DNA of 64,000 nt, taken from contig NC_009415.2 in the NCBI RefSeq assembly GCF_000002875.2, positions 10,001-74,000 on the forward strand, given 5' to 3'. Shown piece by piece: positions 1-9,865 of the stretch. Position 1 is the stretch's first letter; the number at the start of each line of letters is the position of its first letter. The notes beneath the pieces are model-generated. The model was not told the DNA's origin. It saw only the letters and a program-made list of their open reading frames with translations, and searched no databases. A program made the translations under genes and the position numbers. The DNA is from Leishmania infantum JPCM5. Taxonomy: Eukaryota; Euglenozoa; Kinetoplastea; Trypanosomatida; Trypanosomatidae.

Positions 1-496
1 ACAAGCTGACCCTTAAAATAGCAGGTCACCTACGGCTGCTGCACGACGGCAGTATCGAGACGGGATGACTAGCACCCTTTCGTGTGGTGCAGAAAACCGT
101 GATTCCGCTGCATACAGCGCAGGCCAGGTCCAGAATCACACTCGGTATTACCGAAGCGCCGCAAAAGCAGAAGGGCAATGATTGGAAGCGCATGCTTGCT
201 GAGTCGTCGAAACGACTGGCAGCGAGATGATAGAAACAGCATCGTAGCCGCGAGTGTCTCCGGTACAGTGTCAGCACAAGCCTGTCCGCCGAGGCGATGG
301 CAGGGTGCAGGCTTTCGACGTTCCCGCAGAGTGGGCACGGGACCCTGATACAACGGTGAGGTGGCTCGCGTCATAAAGGCAGAGGGAAAGCAGAGAAAAA
401 TAATAATAATAATAAATCGGAAAGAGTAAATGGTCAGTCAGCACGAGCTGTGGTGTTTGTACACCCAGCATAGAGAGCAGGGGTAGCGAAGCACGT
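1..496. other. Non-coding, 3' flank of AQP1
   Basis: No convincing gene. It should hold the AQP1 3' UTR and the junction to the next gene outside the window. A purine run followed by an ATA/TAA trinucleotide run lies at about 366-416. Telomeric hexamers are not seen. Confidence 0.6.
400..415. repeat. (ATA)n microsatellite
   Basis: Five consecutive TAA/ATA units directly read from the sequence, about 85 bases beyond the AQP1 stop codon on its 3' side. Confidence 0.8.
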
Positions 497-1441
497 CTAG
501 AAGTTGGGTGGAATGATGAAAAAGACATACAAGAACATGCCGAGAAGGGCGCCAACAAACGGCGCGACTAGAGGTATCCAAAAGTAGTAGCTGTACAACG
601 TGAAAGGCTCTGAGCCCCAGAGCATGGCCGAGAGTATGCGAGGTGACAAGTCGCGTGCGGGGTTGAGGCCATAGGAAGAGTTGATGCCTGTCGTGATGCC
701 AATGACAAACAACAGTAGTCCAATAGCCACCGGCTTGTAGTTGACGGCAGGAGTCATGCGAGGATCCGTGATGGCGAGAATGCCCATCATGAGGGCCATG
801 GTGTTGAACACCTCACTCCACACTGCGTAGGTGTTTGCAACATTAGGGTATGTGGCGAAGATTCCGCTGTACTTGGACGCCATCGTCTCGTTCGGAAGCA
901 AGGCCTTTTGGGCGTCGTCAAAGTGCGATTTGAAGAGCCCGTAGGTGTTGGCGGCACCAACCAAGCCTCCGAGAAATTGGGCGAGAAAATAGCCGGGTAG
1001 CTTAATCCAGGGAAAGGCACCAAAGACACAGTTCGCGAGCGTCACAGCTGGGTTCAGGTGACCACCCGACACCGCCATGCTCAGGAAAAGGCCGATAGTG
1101 AGCCCAAACCCCCAGCCAAAGGTGATGGCCATGTAGCTGGAGTTGGACTGGTAGCTTGCAGCGTTACCGGCGTGAAAGACAGTGGTAGCAATGACGCCGG
1201 TTCCAAAGGTGACGAGGAAAAACGTGCCGAAGAACTCGGCAACATACTCGCGTAGCCACCATCGGTATTTGTACAGGGGCCACCTGTTCTGCGACGTGAA
1301 GTTCCTTTTACCCTCGAGCTGTCCCTGCTCTTCCTCGTGCATTTGGTTTTGAATGGGGACCCCTTCCGGGTCCTCCTTGTCCATGTACAGCTGAACCTCG
1401 GCATCGTAGCACGCGGGAGGTGTGCTTGTAGGAGAGTTCAT
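497..1441 (-). CDS. AQP1: Aquaglyceroporin AQP1
   Basis: Channel for water, glycerol and related neutral solutes. In Leishmania this protein is the known uptake route for trivalent antimony and arsenite and helps osmotic control at the flagellum. The 314 residues match the length I recall for L. major AQP1. Two NPA boxes (GGHLNPAVT near residue 130 and GLNPARD near 260) mark the pore. The Asp after the second NPA-Arg is the glyceroporin signature, and six hydrophobic helices are visible. Thr197 (in IFATYPN) coincides with the site I recall as the MPK2 phosphorylation site in L. major. The open frame runs upstream to 2167, but that stretch is low-complexity repeat translation; the ATG at 1441 starts MNSPTS and lies 9 bases after a CCCCTTTTTCAG acceptor. 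Identity is very secure; the start is secure. Confidence 0.96.
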   Translation of the reverse strand: MNSPTSTPPACYDAEVQLYMDKEDPEGVPIQNQMHEEEQGQLEGKRNFTSQNRWPLYKYRWWLREYVAEFFGTFFLVTFGTGVIATTVFHAGNAASYQSNSSYMAITFGWGFGLTIGLFLSMAVSGGHLNPAVTLANCVFGAFPWIKLPGYFLAQFLGGLVGAANTYGLFKSHFDDAQKALLPNETMASKYSGIFATYPNVANTYAVWSEVFNTMALMMGILAITDPRMTPAVNYKPVAIGLLLFVIGITTGINSSYGLNPARDLSPRILSAMLWGSEPFTLYSYYFWIPLVAPFVGALLGMFLYVFFIIPPNF

Positions 1442-1450
1442 CGGGATGTA

Positions 1451-1464
1451 CTGAAAAAGGGGTG
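1451..1464 (-). promoter_or_regulatory. Trans-splice acceptor for AQP1
   Basis: On the minus strand a short CCCCTTTTTC tract ends in AG nine bases before the AQP1 ATG. This fits spliced-leader addition and supports the chosen start; the tract is short, so an upstream site may also be used. Confidence 0.5.
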
Positions 1465-1719
1465 TGTGTCGCGAATTTAGTGTTAAGTGGGGAAGTGCGC
1501 GTGCTGTTGATGAAGTCCGCGAAGAAGAGTAGAAAGAGGCCTGTTTCGGGGCAAGAAAGAGAGAATAATCAAGGGAAGAGTTTCGGTCAAGGAGAGGCAT
1601 CCGTGGGCACAGGCTAGCGGCAGGAGGTTGCCGCGGTGGTGAAGAATATCGAGATGATGAAGTGGGAAGGGCAACGAGCGCTTTATGCGTTCGGCCCGCT
1701 GGATGGGGAAGTGTATTCT

Positions 1720-2235
1720 CAGATGACCTCGCAGAAGTGGTGGGCAGGGAGGCGTTGCACCGGTTGTCTCGACGCTGGCGTTTGTTGCGAGCGCGACGCG
1801 CGACCGCGGTGGCCAAAGGCGTTCCTTGGGGGTTATGAGCCTGCGGGTTATCCTGCTTGTTGCGATGGCGCGTGCTCGCCGGTGGGGGTGTCGGGCTTGG
1901 GTGTTGCGTGCCGGCCCGTGGCGAAGCCGCCGGCGCCACGCAGCGGAAGCCCAAGCCCCACCCCCGGGCCGCCGCGAGGAAGGGGAGCCCCAGCACGGCA
2001 GACGCGCCCCCTCCTCTTCCCTTTGCAGCAGGGGGAGGGGGGTGTCTCGGTGGGCGCTTGGGCGTGAGTGGAAGGGGGGTGGGGGTGGGATGGGTGCGTG
2101 GGCGATCGTTTGGGGTCGCCGTGGGGACGGCGGTGGGGGGCAGTTGCTGCGCATGCAGCCGGGGCACGTTTCGTCCGTTTCAAGGCGGACGGAGTGGGGG
2201 GTATGCTTCTCTGACGTGCTGATGGCAGTGGTGGG
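1720..2235 (-). mobile_element. Candidate SIDER-type retroposon relic
   Basis: About 0.5 kb of very GC-rich, C-tract-rich sequence in the probable 3' UTR of the RING-CH gene, with an A-run on the coding strand at its upstream edge (2243-2254). The composition and phrases such as a C-rich stretch followed by CGCAACAAGCAGG recall short degenerate retroposons that are common in Leishmania 3' UTRs and can destabilise or regulate mRNA. This is pattern memory, not an alignment. Boundaries are approximate. Confidence 0.45.
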
Positions 2236-2414
2236 TCTACAGTTTTTTTTTTTTGGATGCCAGCACCACGGCGAAGTGGTACAGCGAGCTTGCCAAATGA
2301 GCGCGCGCAGCATGCGAGGGGGAAAAAAACGACGATAGCACTGGACCGAGGGATCGTGTAGGACAAACTCTTTTTGGAACCACCTTCGACACACTTGAGG
2401 CGTGAGAATTCGCA

Positions 2415-5400
2415 TCACGGTCCGGTAAGCGCGCTCTGTGGGGCTGGCGATCGCGGGTAGGCAACAAGTACGACATCGCTGGCAGTCTGCGACGCCATCC
2501 AGCGAGCAAAGCGCGCGCGCAGGCGAGCAGCCCGCTGCGGCTTCGGTGCGGCGACGTCGTGCGCAGGCGGTGGCTGTGGCGCTTGTTGCATCTGTGGCTC
2601 CTGCGGCGGCAGTGCTGCGCCGTCGTCTTCATTGCGAGCGACTGGCTGGGCAGCGTCGCCTGTAGGATCTGGAGGCGCAGGCGGGGCCACGTGCCCTGGC
2701 AGCAGCGGAATGATAATGTGGTGTATCTGAAAGCGAGCAAGCCTGCCCCAGTCGGCGTTCGTCAGCTGCATCGTGCGATGTGAGAGGCCGAGAAGCAGTA
2801 GTGCTGCAAGAAGCGACATCTGCCCGAACGTAGGAAGCAGATTCCCGTCGGAGAGACAGGTGAGCGCCCCGATAACGAATCGCACGAGCCCGCCGTGAAG
2901 GACAGAAGGCAGCAAAACCGCGTGAACCGCTTCCAGAGACGGGGGCCCTTGAATCAGCTGCGGCGCGTACTCGAGGCAGCGATGAAAGAGGGAGGTGCGC
3001 AGGAGTGCACCCTCAGCAAGCACCCACACCGTTACGGCGAGCGCACCCGTTGCCCAGCGGAGCAGCAAGCAGAACCAGAACGGCAAAGCAACGTAGTCTG
3101 CGGCAAGACGATCCACGTAGTTCAGGTGCCACTGCGAGCACACCACCAGCGGTGCAGTCACGGCAAGGATGGCGGCAGCACTCAAGCGGGGGAGTGTGGC
3201 CAGGTACTGCGTGGTTTCCGTGGTAAGGCGTCGCAGCGTGTCGCGCGAGCACACGACCACACCGTCACCGGGGAAATCGGCGAGTGACGACAAAAACAAC
3301 GACAGCGACGTGTCGTTCTTCTCGCCAGCTCTCTGCCGCAGCTCGGGCACCATTCGACTCGATTTGACGTGCACGAGCCGCCGGCACAAGCAGGTATCGA
3401 CTCTGGTGAAGTCTACCGAGACCCCGTAGAAACACAGCATGACCGCCTGCATCTTCAAGTTCTGCGCGCCGCGACGCAGCTGCGGAAACGCGGCGTTTAA
3501 GTTTCCACCATGTTGAAGGACACGCACGATGCTGAAGGCGAAGCCGAAAAAGGGAAACCACACATTCCACGAGGCCCACTCCACCGCTGCCCCTATGAGC
3601 ATGTTGGCGCCCACCAAACAGACGGCGTAGGCGGCGCGCTCCACCACCTGGCTACCTCGCTGCCGCATCTCGGGAGTGTTGTCGTTGGAGTAGAGGAAAC
3701 AGTTCGAGAGCGACCGCCGCACTAGCGTGTGCAGCCGCTTCAGAATGCTCAACCAGCAGTACAGGAAGTGGAAGTGCATGTCCTGCTTCTCGGGAGAGTA
3801 GAGGGGCAGGTACGTCAGGGACTTGGGCAGCGTCTCTGGGAATAGGTGATGGAGACCGGCAAACGCGCCAAAGCCAACGGTGACCGTGTACACCGCGACA
3901 AGCAGAGGCACTTCAAGCAGCGTCCGCCAGAAGCCACCTCCGTGCAAGCGGAGAAAGGCAAAGAAGAACTCATTCTCTGCAAAGTCCTGGGCAACCAGCG
4001 TGTACGGCGAAAGCACCGCAAAGGTGCCCGTCAGCAGCCACAGCAGCGTGGTTTGCATCGACCCAATGAGCGTCAGCCACGTGGAGAAGGTTGAGATTCG
4101 TATAAGCACCCCAGCGCTGTACCACATGAACTCAGCCAGAGACGCCGGCGACGGATGGGCAGACGGGCAAGACACCGCCGCCCCACACGTCGCGGCATCG
4201 AACAACGGCGGGGACACTCCCCGCCAAACATCAGGGAGGACAGTGAAAAGTGCGCGTGCCACGTTGATCGGCTGCACGAGTGGCTTCACAGCAAATGCGG
4301 AGGCGCGTGTCGCGCTATCGCAGCGGAGCGGAAGGAGGTGCTCGGTACGAAGGACCTGCCACGCGTCGCGGCGCTCCATCAGCACGGCGAGGTCGCCCTC
4401 CACAAAAAAAGGGAAAAGACACGCATACACGATGACAGGAATGATGATGGCCCACGCCAGGAAAAGCGCAAGAAGCGAGGCGGCGCTACGGGTGAATAGG
4501 CTGCTCAGGAAGAGGGAGCGGGACAGCCGTCCATCAGCGACCCTTCGGCAGCGCGCCGCAGCGCGCAGGATAAGCGGCCACTCCATCAGCCCCACCACGG
4601 AGGCGGCGACCCAGTACACGTACGGCGGCACTACGGCGGACGTTACGGCTGTGGCCGCGTGAAGGTGCAGCGAGGGGTACGCGGGCGGAAGCAGGCGGCG
4701 ACACAATACAGCGGCGCCGTGGCAAAGCGACTCGAGGGTGCTCAGGGTGACGTGGCCAAGGACAACGGCACTGACGCCCATCATGTGCACGAACAGCACC
4801 TTCGCAGCGTACCGAGCAGGGCCGAAGTTCCACGAGCTGAGCCGCTGAGCGGGACCTCGGCTGGCGCGCACTTTTGCCTTCAGAAGCTGCAGCGTGGCGT
4901 CTTTGCTGATCTGCGCCTCCGTCGCGGAGAGGTAGCGGCTGCGCGATGCGCTCTGCGACTCTGCATTGCAGCGCGTGAATGCCTCGTTCAGAGCGGATGT
5001 GGCCGCGTCGTCTTGGACGGCGTTCGCCGGTGGCTGCATCGGCGTCTCCGGTGGGAGGCCGACGACGTAGTCCTCGTGCAGAAACACCCAAACTCGAAAC
5101 TGCTCAAAGACCCAGAGCAGCGCGACGGGTACCGCGGTGATTAAGGCACCAAGCACGTAGAAGAGCCCCCCAAGTACCGGCAACCCCGCGGGGGCCCTGT
5201 GGCGGAGCATCACGTGAGTCAAGCAACTGTGCCACATCATCGTGCTGGCAAATAGCACAACAAGACAGCACACAAGCACCTGGAGCGGTGTGGACAGCGA
5301 CCCGCACAGACGACGCAACGGCCGTGCCACAAGGAGGTTTGCGGCCAGCTGCAAGCCTCTCAGAGATGTGAGGGGTGGCACGTCCTCTATAGCCACCTGA

Positions 5401-5573
5401 AGCGTGTAGGCTGTGCCACACACCTCACACGACAGCTCCCCACGCGACGCGATCCATTCTGCGAGGCAATATGGGTGCGCATACGCCATGGTGCCCTCGC
5501 ACTGGCACGGGCGAATGATCGGCGCATCGTCTGCCTGGCATATGCGGCACACAGAGGTAGGGTCCTGCTCCAT
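2415..5573 (-). CDS. RING-CH (MARCH-type) multispanning E3 ubiquitin ligase, Doa10/TEB4-like
   Basis: 1052 residues starting at an ATG. A C4HC3 RING-CH finger sits at the extreme N-terminus: CRIC at about residues 9-12, PCQC followed by HPYC, then CEVC around residue 50. This is the RINGv class that recruits an E2 enzyme. Many hydrophobic segments follow over the remaining thousand residues, consistent with a polytopic ER or nuclear-envelope protein. One N-terminal RING-CH plus a dozen or so membrane spans is the layout of Doa10/MARCH6, the ER-associated degradation ligase. The C-terminus is Pro/Gln/Ala-rich and basic. I infer an ERAD-type ligase; a different membrane MARCH ligase is possible because I cannot verify the conserved Doa10 TD region. 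Confidence 0.8.
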   Translation of the reverse strand: MEQDPTSVCRICQADDAPIIRPCQCEGTMAYAHPYCLAEWIASRGELSCEVCGTAYTLQVAIEDVPPLTSLRGLQLAANLLVARPLRRLCGSLSTPLQVLVCCLVVLFASTMMWHSCLTHVMLRHRAPAGLPVLGGLFYVLGALITAVPVALLWVFEQFRVWVFLHEDYVVGLPPETPMQPPANAVQDDAATSALNEAFTRCNAESQSASRSRYLSATEAQISKDATLQLLKAKVRASRGPAQRLSSWNFGPARYAAKVLFVHMMGVSAVVLGHVTLSTLESLCHGAAVLCRRLLPPAYPSLHLHAATAVTSAVVPPYVYWVAASVVGLMEWPLILRAAARCRRVADGRLSRSLFLSSLFTRSAASLLALFLAWAIIIPVIVYACLFPFFVEGDLAVLMERRDAWQVLRTEHLLPLRCDSATRASAFAVKPLVQPINVARALFTVLPDVWRGVSPPLFDAATCGAAVSCPSAHPSPASLAEFMWYSAGVLIRISTFSTWLTLIGSMQTTLLWLLTGTFAVLSPYTLVAQDFAENEFFFAFLRLHGGGFWRTLLEVPLLVAVYTVTVGFGAFAGLHHLFPETLPKSLTYLPLYSPEKQDMHFHFLYCWLSILKRLHTLVRRSLSNCFLYSNDNTPEMRQRGSQVVERAAYAVCLVGANMLIGAAVEWASWNVWFPFFGFAFSIVRVLQHGGNLNAAFPQLRRGAQNLKMQAVMLCFYGVSVDFTRVDTCLCRRLVHVKSSRMVPELRQRAGEKNDTSLSLFLSSLADFPGDGVVVCSRDTLRRLTTETTQYLATLPRLSAAAILAVTAPLVVCSQWHLNYVDRLAADYVALPFWFCLLLRWATGALAVTVWVLAEGALLRTSLFHRCLEYAPQLIQGPPSLEAVHAVLLPSVLHGGLVRFVIGALTCLSDGNLLPTFGQMSLLAALLLLGLSHRTMQLTNADWGRLARFQIHHIIIPLLPGHVAPPAPPDPTGDAAQPVARNEDDGAALPPQEPQMQQAPQPPPAHDVAAPKPQRAARLRARFARWMASQTASDVVLVAYPRSPAPQSALTGP

Positions 5574-7612
5574 CGCCGGACCGCCAACTGAGCCTGTGAG
5601 CTCAAAGGCGATCTCTGGTTGTGTGTATGTGTTTCTCGTTTTCGGTCAAGAAACTCAACACCATGCGGCTGCGCAGGGTGCAGGAAGTGGAGAGGAGGGC
5701 AGAGAGAAAAAGACGTATACGTGCTGCGTTGGGAGAAGAAGGCACTGCCGTTGGATGTGAGGAGAGGCTACCCTCAACCAGGGCCACAAATAGTACGCCG
5801 GTCCTTAGGCCCGCGCGGCACACCACAGACGAGCGCACACGTTTCTGGCACTGCCGCAGAGCAGCTAGAGGCGCACGGGAAGAGCGGCGACGGTCCACCC
5901 CCCGCGTATTCTTCGATGGAGCCGTAAAGGCTGCTTGCTCGCTTGGGCGTTTCTTGTGAGTTTTTGCACGTACCGTCACACGCTGGCGAGACACACCGAA
6001 TACCCCGTCGAGGGGGGGGGAGGGACGAAAAGAAACGAGGGTTAGGAGGCTAGAAAGAGGTGTGCGGCTGAAGCGTTGGGGGCGCGCGCGAGGGAGGTTA
6101 TCAGAGCAGGCAGCGGCGATGGCCTTCCATATGCACACGGAAGCAGTCCCTTGAACGACATTGCTCATCCGCCACCAACGCGGAGACGTGACACAAAAAG
6201 GGCAAAACACCCTACTCAACAAAAGTTCTTCTGGCTTACATATGTTTTCTATTTGGGGGCACATGCACAGTTGCACAGGGAAGAAGCGGTACGAAAGAGG
6301 CCCCTCCTCACGCGCTGCGCTTCTCCGGCGCTGCTGGAAGTGTTGTTCTTGATCGCTCCTTCATGGAACACGCGCGCAGGGAGGCACAGGTATGAGACTT
6401 TATACACGGCGCTAGACTCAAAGGAGGTGCAGGAAAGTGAAGAAACATACCATAACGGAGAAGACTGCCAAGGGGAAAAGCAATAGCTTGCCATCTTCAA
6501 CGCATCCACTCTCTGCCACACAACATGAATGAAAGCCCACCCTACCCCCGGCCCATCTCGTGCCAGCGGAGCAGCGGTAGGCGCGCGCGACAGCAATGCA
6601 CCGACTCGGCCTCGAACTCTACCTACTGCGGCCGCCTCGCAGGTTGCCCCAGAGCCGCTCCTCCCAGCATGCTGGTCGATACCGATGGTGTATCTCTCTC
6701 TGGGGCGGCTGAGGCCTCCCACACCAGTTGGCGGTGTGAGCGCGGGGGCGGGGGTAACAGGTACGTTCGAGTTGCGCGGACACACTCTGCCTAATCCTAT
6801 GGATGGCGCAAGCGTGTTCGCTGTCGCGGGCCGCTTGGATGCAATGCCATCCAGGCCCTGACTGCGGCCGATAGCTCTGACTCTCATGCATCGTGGGTAC
6901 CTGACCCTGACACTAGCGGAAGCGGTTGTGCATTGACGGGGGATAGGAGGAAGGGGAGGGGCTGCTTGGCTTCTACCCTAGACAACGTGGGAGTATGGGA
7001 CGCTGCGATTCCACGCGCTGACGGGTCCGCCCCCACCAGGGGAGCGGAGTGAGAGCAGAAAAGATAGAGAGCAAGCGCCGGGGGAAATAAACGGGCAAAA
7101 AAAAAACGCCGGCTAGTCGGCAAAGTAGGAGTCGTTCAGTTACGGCACACACGCACATCCACATCGACTGCCGCAAGTCATGCGATGGGCGCCACGCTTA
7201 ATAAGAATGTTTTTTTTTTAAGTTTCCGTAACGCAAAGACGCGCTGCACCAAATCTGGCCTCTTGTCCCTTCCCTCTCTCCGTTTGCCACGCGCCGGATG
7301 CCGGTAACTCGCGTTGTGCGAGAGAGAGAGTGATACAGAGAAGCAGGAACCGAGGATCGAGGATCCGAATCGAGGCGTGAGAGAAGAAAGTAACAAAGAA
7401 AGCAAGGAAAGACAAGGAAAGATAAAAGAAGGCTGAAGGGAAGTCCAGGAAGAAGAAAACGCAGTAAGTGGTCACGCTACTCGTCTGTCTTGGTGCCTGC
7501 AGAGAAACGAGGTAGCAGTGTGGCAGCCGCACACAGCGGAGGAGAAACGATAGTGAGGGGTCGAGAGAGAGAGTCGCAGGATCGCGTACTATTTAGTCTC
7601 CGTTTCGGGGCT
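5574..7612. other. Non-coding 2.0 kb, 3' UTR of the transporter gene
   Basis: The longest gene-free stretch in the left half. Open frames at 5602-6276 and 6249-6887 on the minus strand are long but lack any domain, and their Arg/Ser/Pro-rich composition suggests chance in GC-rich DNA. Position 6480-6910 holds a second SIDER-like block. A/G-rich tracts lie at about 6001-6060 and 7370-7460. Confidence 0.55.
6480..6910 (-). mobile_element. Second candidate SIDER-like element
   Basis: A block downstream of the transporter stop. On the minus strand it contains phrases I associate with Leishmania 3'-UTR retroposons: a GATGCATGAGAGTCAGAGC start, then a CCAACTGGTGTGGGAGGCC segment. The recognition rests on memory and has no alignment behind it; ends are approximate. 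Confidence 0.4.
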
Positions 7613-9253
7613 CTATGCCACGCGAGCGTCAGCGAGCTTGGTGCTGTAGGTGCTCGGCTCGCGCCACTGCGCCTGGTCGGCTTCCAGAGACTCGTCGTTC
7701 TCCCCTGCTGCTGGCAGCGTTTCGTCCTCGCGGAACTTGGGCAGGGTCGGCGCAATAACCATCGGGACGAACTGGAAGAGCATGAAGAGAGGAAGCGCCT
7801 TCCAATAGCCATTCACCTCGGTAACACCCAAGCTCGACATGAAGGCCACCGTGACGGCAGTGCTCACCACGCCGCCGCCGGAGACGCTGACGCTGTAGAG
7901 CTGGAACGCCGCCGTTTCGTAGAAGCGCGGCGCCTGCATAGCCGCCAGCGAGAGAGTCGGCATGAAGGCGAAGCGCAGGCAGGCACTCACAACGACCGAC
8001 TCGATGGGAATGAAGACGTTGTAGTTGAACTTGCCGTTGGTGCTGCCCATCACGCCCCAGAAGTGGAAGAAGGTGCCGAAAGCCCAAGCGCTGCAGCCGG
8101 CGAGGCAGATGATGAAGGGGTTGGCGCGGAACATGCGACCGTGCGAGGCCTCGGAGTGCTGCGCAAAGTACATCCACAACGCGTACGCCAGCGCACCGAG
8201 CAGGGCGCCGAGAGAGCCCAGAATGGAATTGGCCTGGCGAAGACCCAGTGAGAAGGTTTCGGTGTACTGGTATTCGAAGGAGAACTTGGTATTGTACAGC
8301 GCGTCCGGCAGCATGAAGTAGATGAACGTGAAGCACAGAATGAACATGAACCGCCCGCCAAAGGCTTCCTTGCGAGTGGAGATGGCCTGCTTGCCCATGT
8401 TAAGCGTGTTGCGGTAGAAGACGACGGGCTCGGAGGTGCGGATAGCGGCCCTGCGGTAGTCCGTGTAGTAGTAGCGCTTCGTGAGGAAGAGAACCTGCAG
8501 AATGAGCACGCAGCAGCAGATGCCGGCGATAAGACACATCCAGCGGTAGTTGACGTACGGCTTCATGGCGTCGCCGTAAGCAAACTGGTAGAAGATGGTC
8601 TGAATCAGAGAGCCCGCCGTACGCCACACCATCGCCTGTGACATCAGCCCGCCGATGCGAGCCGACGTTTCATGTGACGACTCAACAAGGCGGTTGCCGT
8701 AGTTGATTACGACGGCGTTCATGGGCATGTAGATGAACATCGTTGCCACCTGCATGATCCAGGCGAGCACGAGCATGCTGCTGTACTGATTCTCGATGTT
8801 CTTGGTCGCAAAGCAGACGAAGCAGACAATGGCGTTGATGACGCAGGCGATGATGATGACTGGGCGGAAGCGTTCGCGTCCAACGCGAATCAGGTCGACG
8901 ATCAGACCAAACACCGGGCCCAGGTAGAGCATGTTGTAGCAGAGTGAGTAGAACTGCTTCTGCTGCGCCGTCGTCCACGAAAAGTAGTTCGTCGTGGCAA
9001 AAGAGCCGAGTACGTAGTTCATGTTCTGCGTGATGGTGCTCGTCAGCAGGAAGAGACCGATGCGCCATGGAAGGAAGATGGGGACGTGGCTCATGTCCAT
9101 CTCCTCATTCATCATGTTGTCCCAGTAGCTGTTCATCCACGACTTCTCGGTTGCAGCGCCATTGCCGCACGACGTCGGCCGTGGGTGCCTTTCGTCGTCC
9201 TCGGCGTTTACATTCTCGGTGTCACCCTCCCTCTGCGACTTCCGGCGAGACAT
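7613..9253 (-). CDS. Polytopic membrane transporter, MFS/BT1-like
   Basis: 546 residues from the ATG at 9253; the open frame extends three codons further only by reading TTG as a start. A hydrophilic N-terminal tail of about 75 residues precedes roughly twelve membrane spans. Between the second and third spans is FGLIVDLIRVGRERFRP, which follows the D-R/K-x-G-R-R/K signature of the major facilitator fold and resembles the equivalent loop of the folate/biopterin (BT1) branch that is expanded in trypanosomatids. Spans contain Asn/Tyr-rich stretches around MNYVLGSFATTNYF. The substrate cannot be told from sequence. It could equally be a divergent MFS member unrelated to pteridines. Confidence 0.7.
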   Translation of the reverse strand: MSRRKSQREGDTENVNAEDDERHPRPTSCGNGAATEKSWMNSYWDNMMNEEMDMSHVPIFLPWRIGLFLLTSTITQNMNYVLGSFATTNYFSWTTAQQKQFYSLCYNMLYLGPVFGLIVDLIRVGRERFRPVIIIACVINAIVCFVCFATKNIENQYSSMLVLAWIMQVATMFIYMPMNAVVINYGNRLVESSHETSARIGGLMSQAMVWRTAGSLIQTIFYQFAYGDAMKPYVNYRWMCLIAGICCCVLILQVLFLTKRYYYTDYRRAAIRTSEPVVFYRNTLNMGKQAISTRKEAFGGRFMFILCFTFIYFMLPDALYNTKFSFEYQYTETFSLGLRQANSILGSLGALLGALAYALWMYFAQHSEASHGRMFRANPFIICLAGCSAWAFGTFFHFWGVMGSTNGKFNYNVFIPIESVVVSACLRFAFMPTLSLAAMQAPRFYETAAFQLYSVSVSGGGVVSTAVTVAFMSSLGVTEVNGYWKALPLFMLFQFVPMVIAPTLPKFREDETLPAAGENDESLEADQAQWREPSTYSTKLADARVA

Positions 9254-9865
9254 GCGCGACAAAGCGGTGGCGCCGTGTGGGGCGAGAGAGTGTGGCGGGT
9301 GGGCGAGGAAAGCGGGAAGGGCCGCGGAAGGCGGTGGACGTGGGCGGGCGGAGGGGTGAGTTCGTGTTAGAGCTGCTCAAAGCAAGGGCTGTGGCACACA
9401 AGATATGTGGGGGCTGTGCGGGTCCATTCGCGTGCGAAGAGCATCCCATGTGTGGAGAGAAGACAAGGGAGGGGACAGGCGAATAGGCAAGCGCAAAATG
9501 GGGAGGGGTGCGGGAATTGGCGGCGCAGAAGGAGCGGCCGAGCGCAGTTTGAAGGAAGTGGCCTCCAAGCAAGCAATGCGTGAGCCGGCCAGTTCCAAAA
9601 AAAAAAATGACGGCAGTAGCGGCAGAGGCACCGGCGGTTGTGTTGCCGTGCGTACGGCTGTGCGCCGCCGCAGTGGCGCTCTGAGTGCCGCGCACAAACA
9701 CCCCACCCACACACACCCCCCCACACACACAGACACCTCGTTACATGACGAATCGGTGATGCTCGGGAGAGCTCATGGCTGCCGTTCCTCTGCGTAGCCG
9801 GTCCACACCCTACAAGAACGTAACACGACACACGAGAACAAAAAAGAACGAACACCGAAGCTGTG
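9254..9865. other. Non-coding, 3' UTR of cyclophilin and leader of the transporter
   Basis: Purine-rich on the plus strand (pyrimidine-rich in the transcript sense) at about 9283-9360, just before the transporter start. It also has an A-run at 9598-9608 and a CA-rich stretch at 9702-9732. No gene is supported. Confidence 0.55.

Larger units (their letters stand above)
1442..2414. other. Non-coding, 3' UTR of the RING-CH gene
   Basis: 973 bases between genes. It holds the AQP1 acceptor, a GC-rich block that resembles a SIDER element (about 1720-2235) and a run of twelve T at 2243-2254 (A-run on the coding strand). Long open frames on both strands here encode Pro/Arg/Gly-rich translations and were not accepted. 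Confidence 0.6.

Noticed and set aside
1..496. Chromosome end at the left edge
   Set aside because: No telomeric hexamer runs or subtelomeric repeats are visible, so the edge is only a window boundary.
1442..2167. N-terminal extension of AQP1
   Set aside because: The open frame continues upstream but through repeat sequence; the family start and the splice acceptor support the ATG at 1441.
5602..6276. 224-codon minus-strand frame in the transporter 3' flank
   Set aside because: Strand is right but the translation is Ser/Arg/Pro-rich with no domain.
6249..6887. 212-codon minus-strand frame starting with ATG
   Set aside because: Overlaps the SIDER-like block; no domain, uneven composition.
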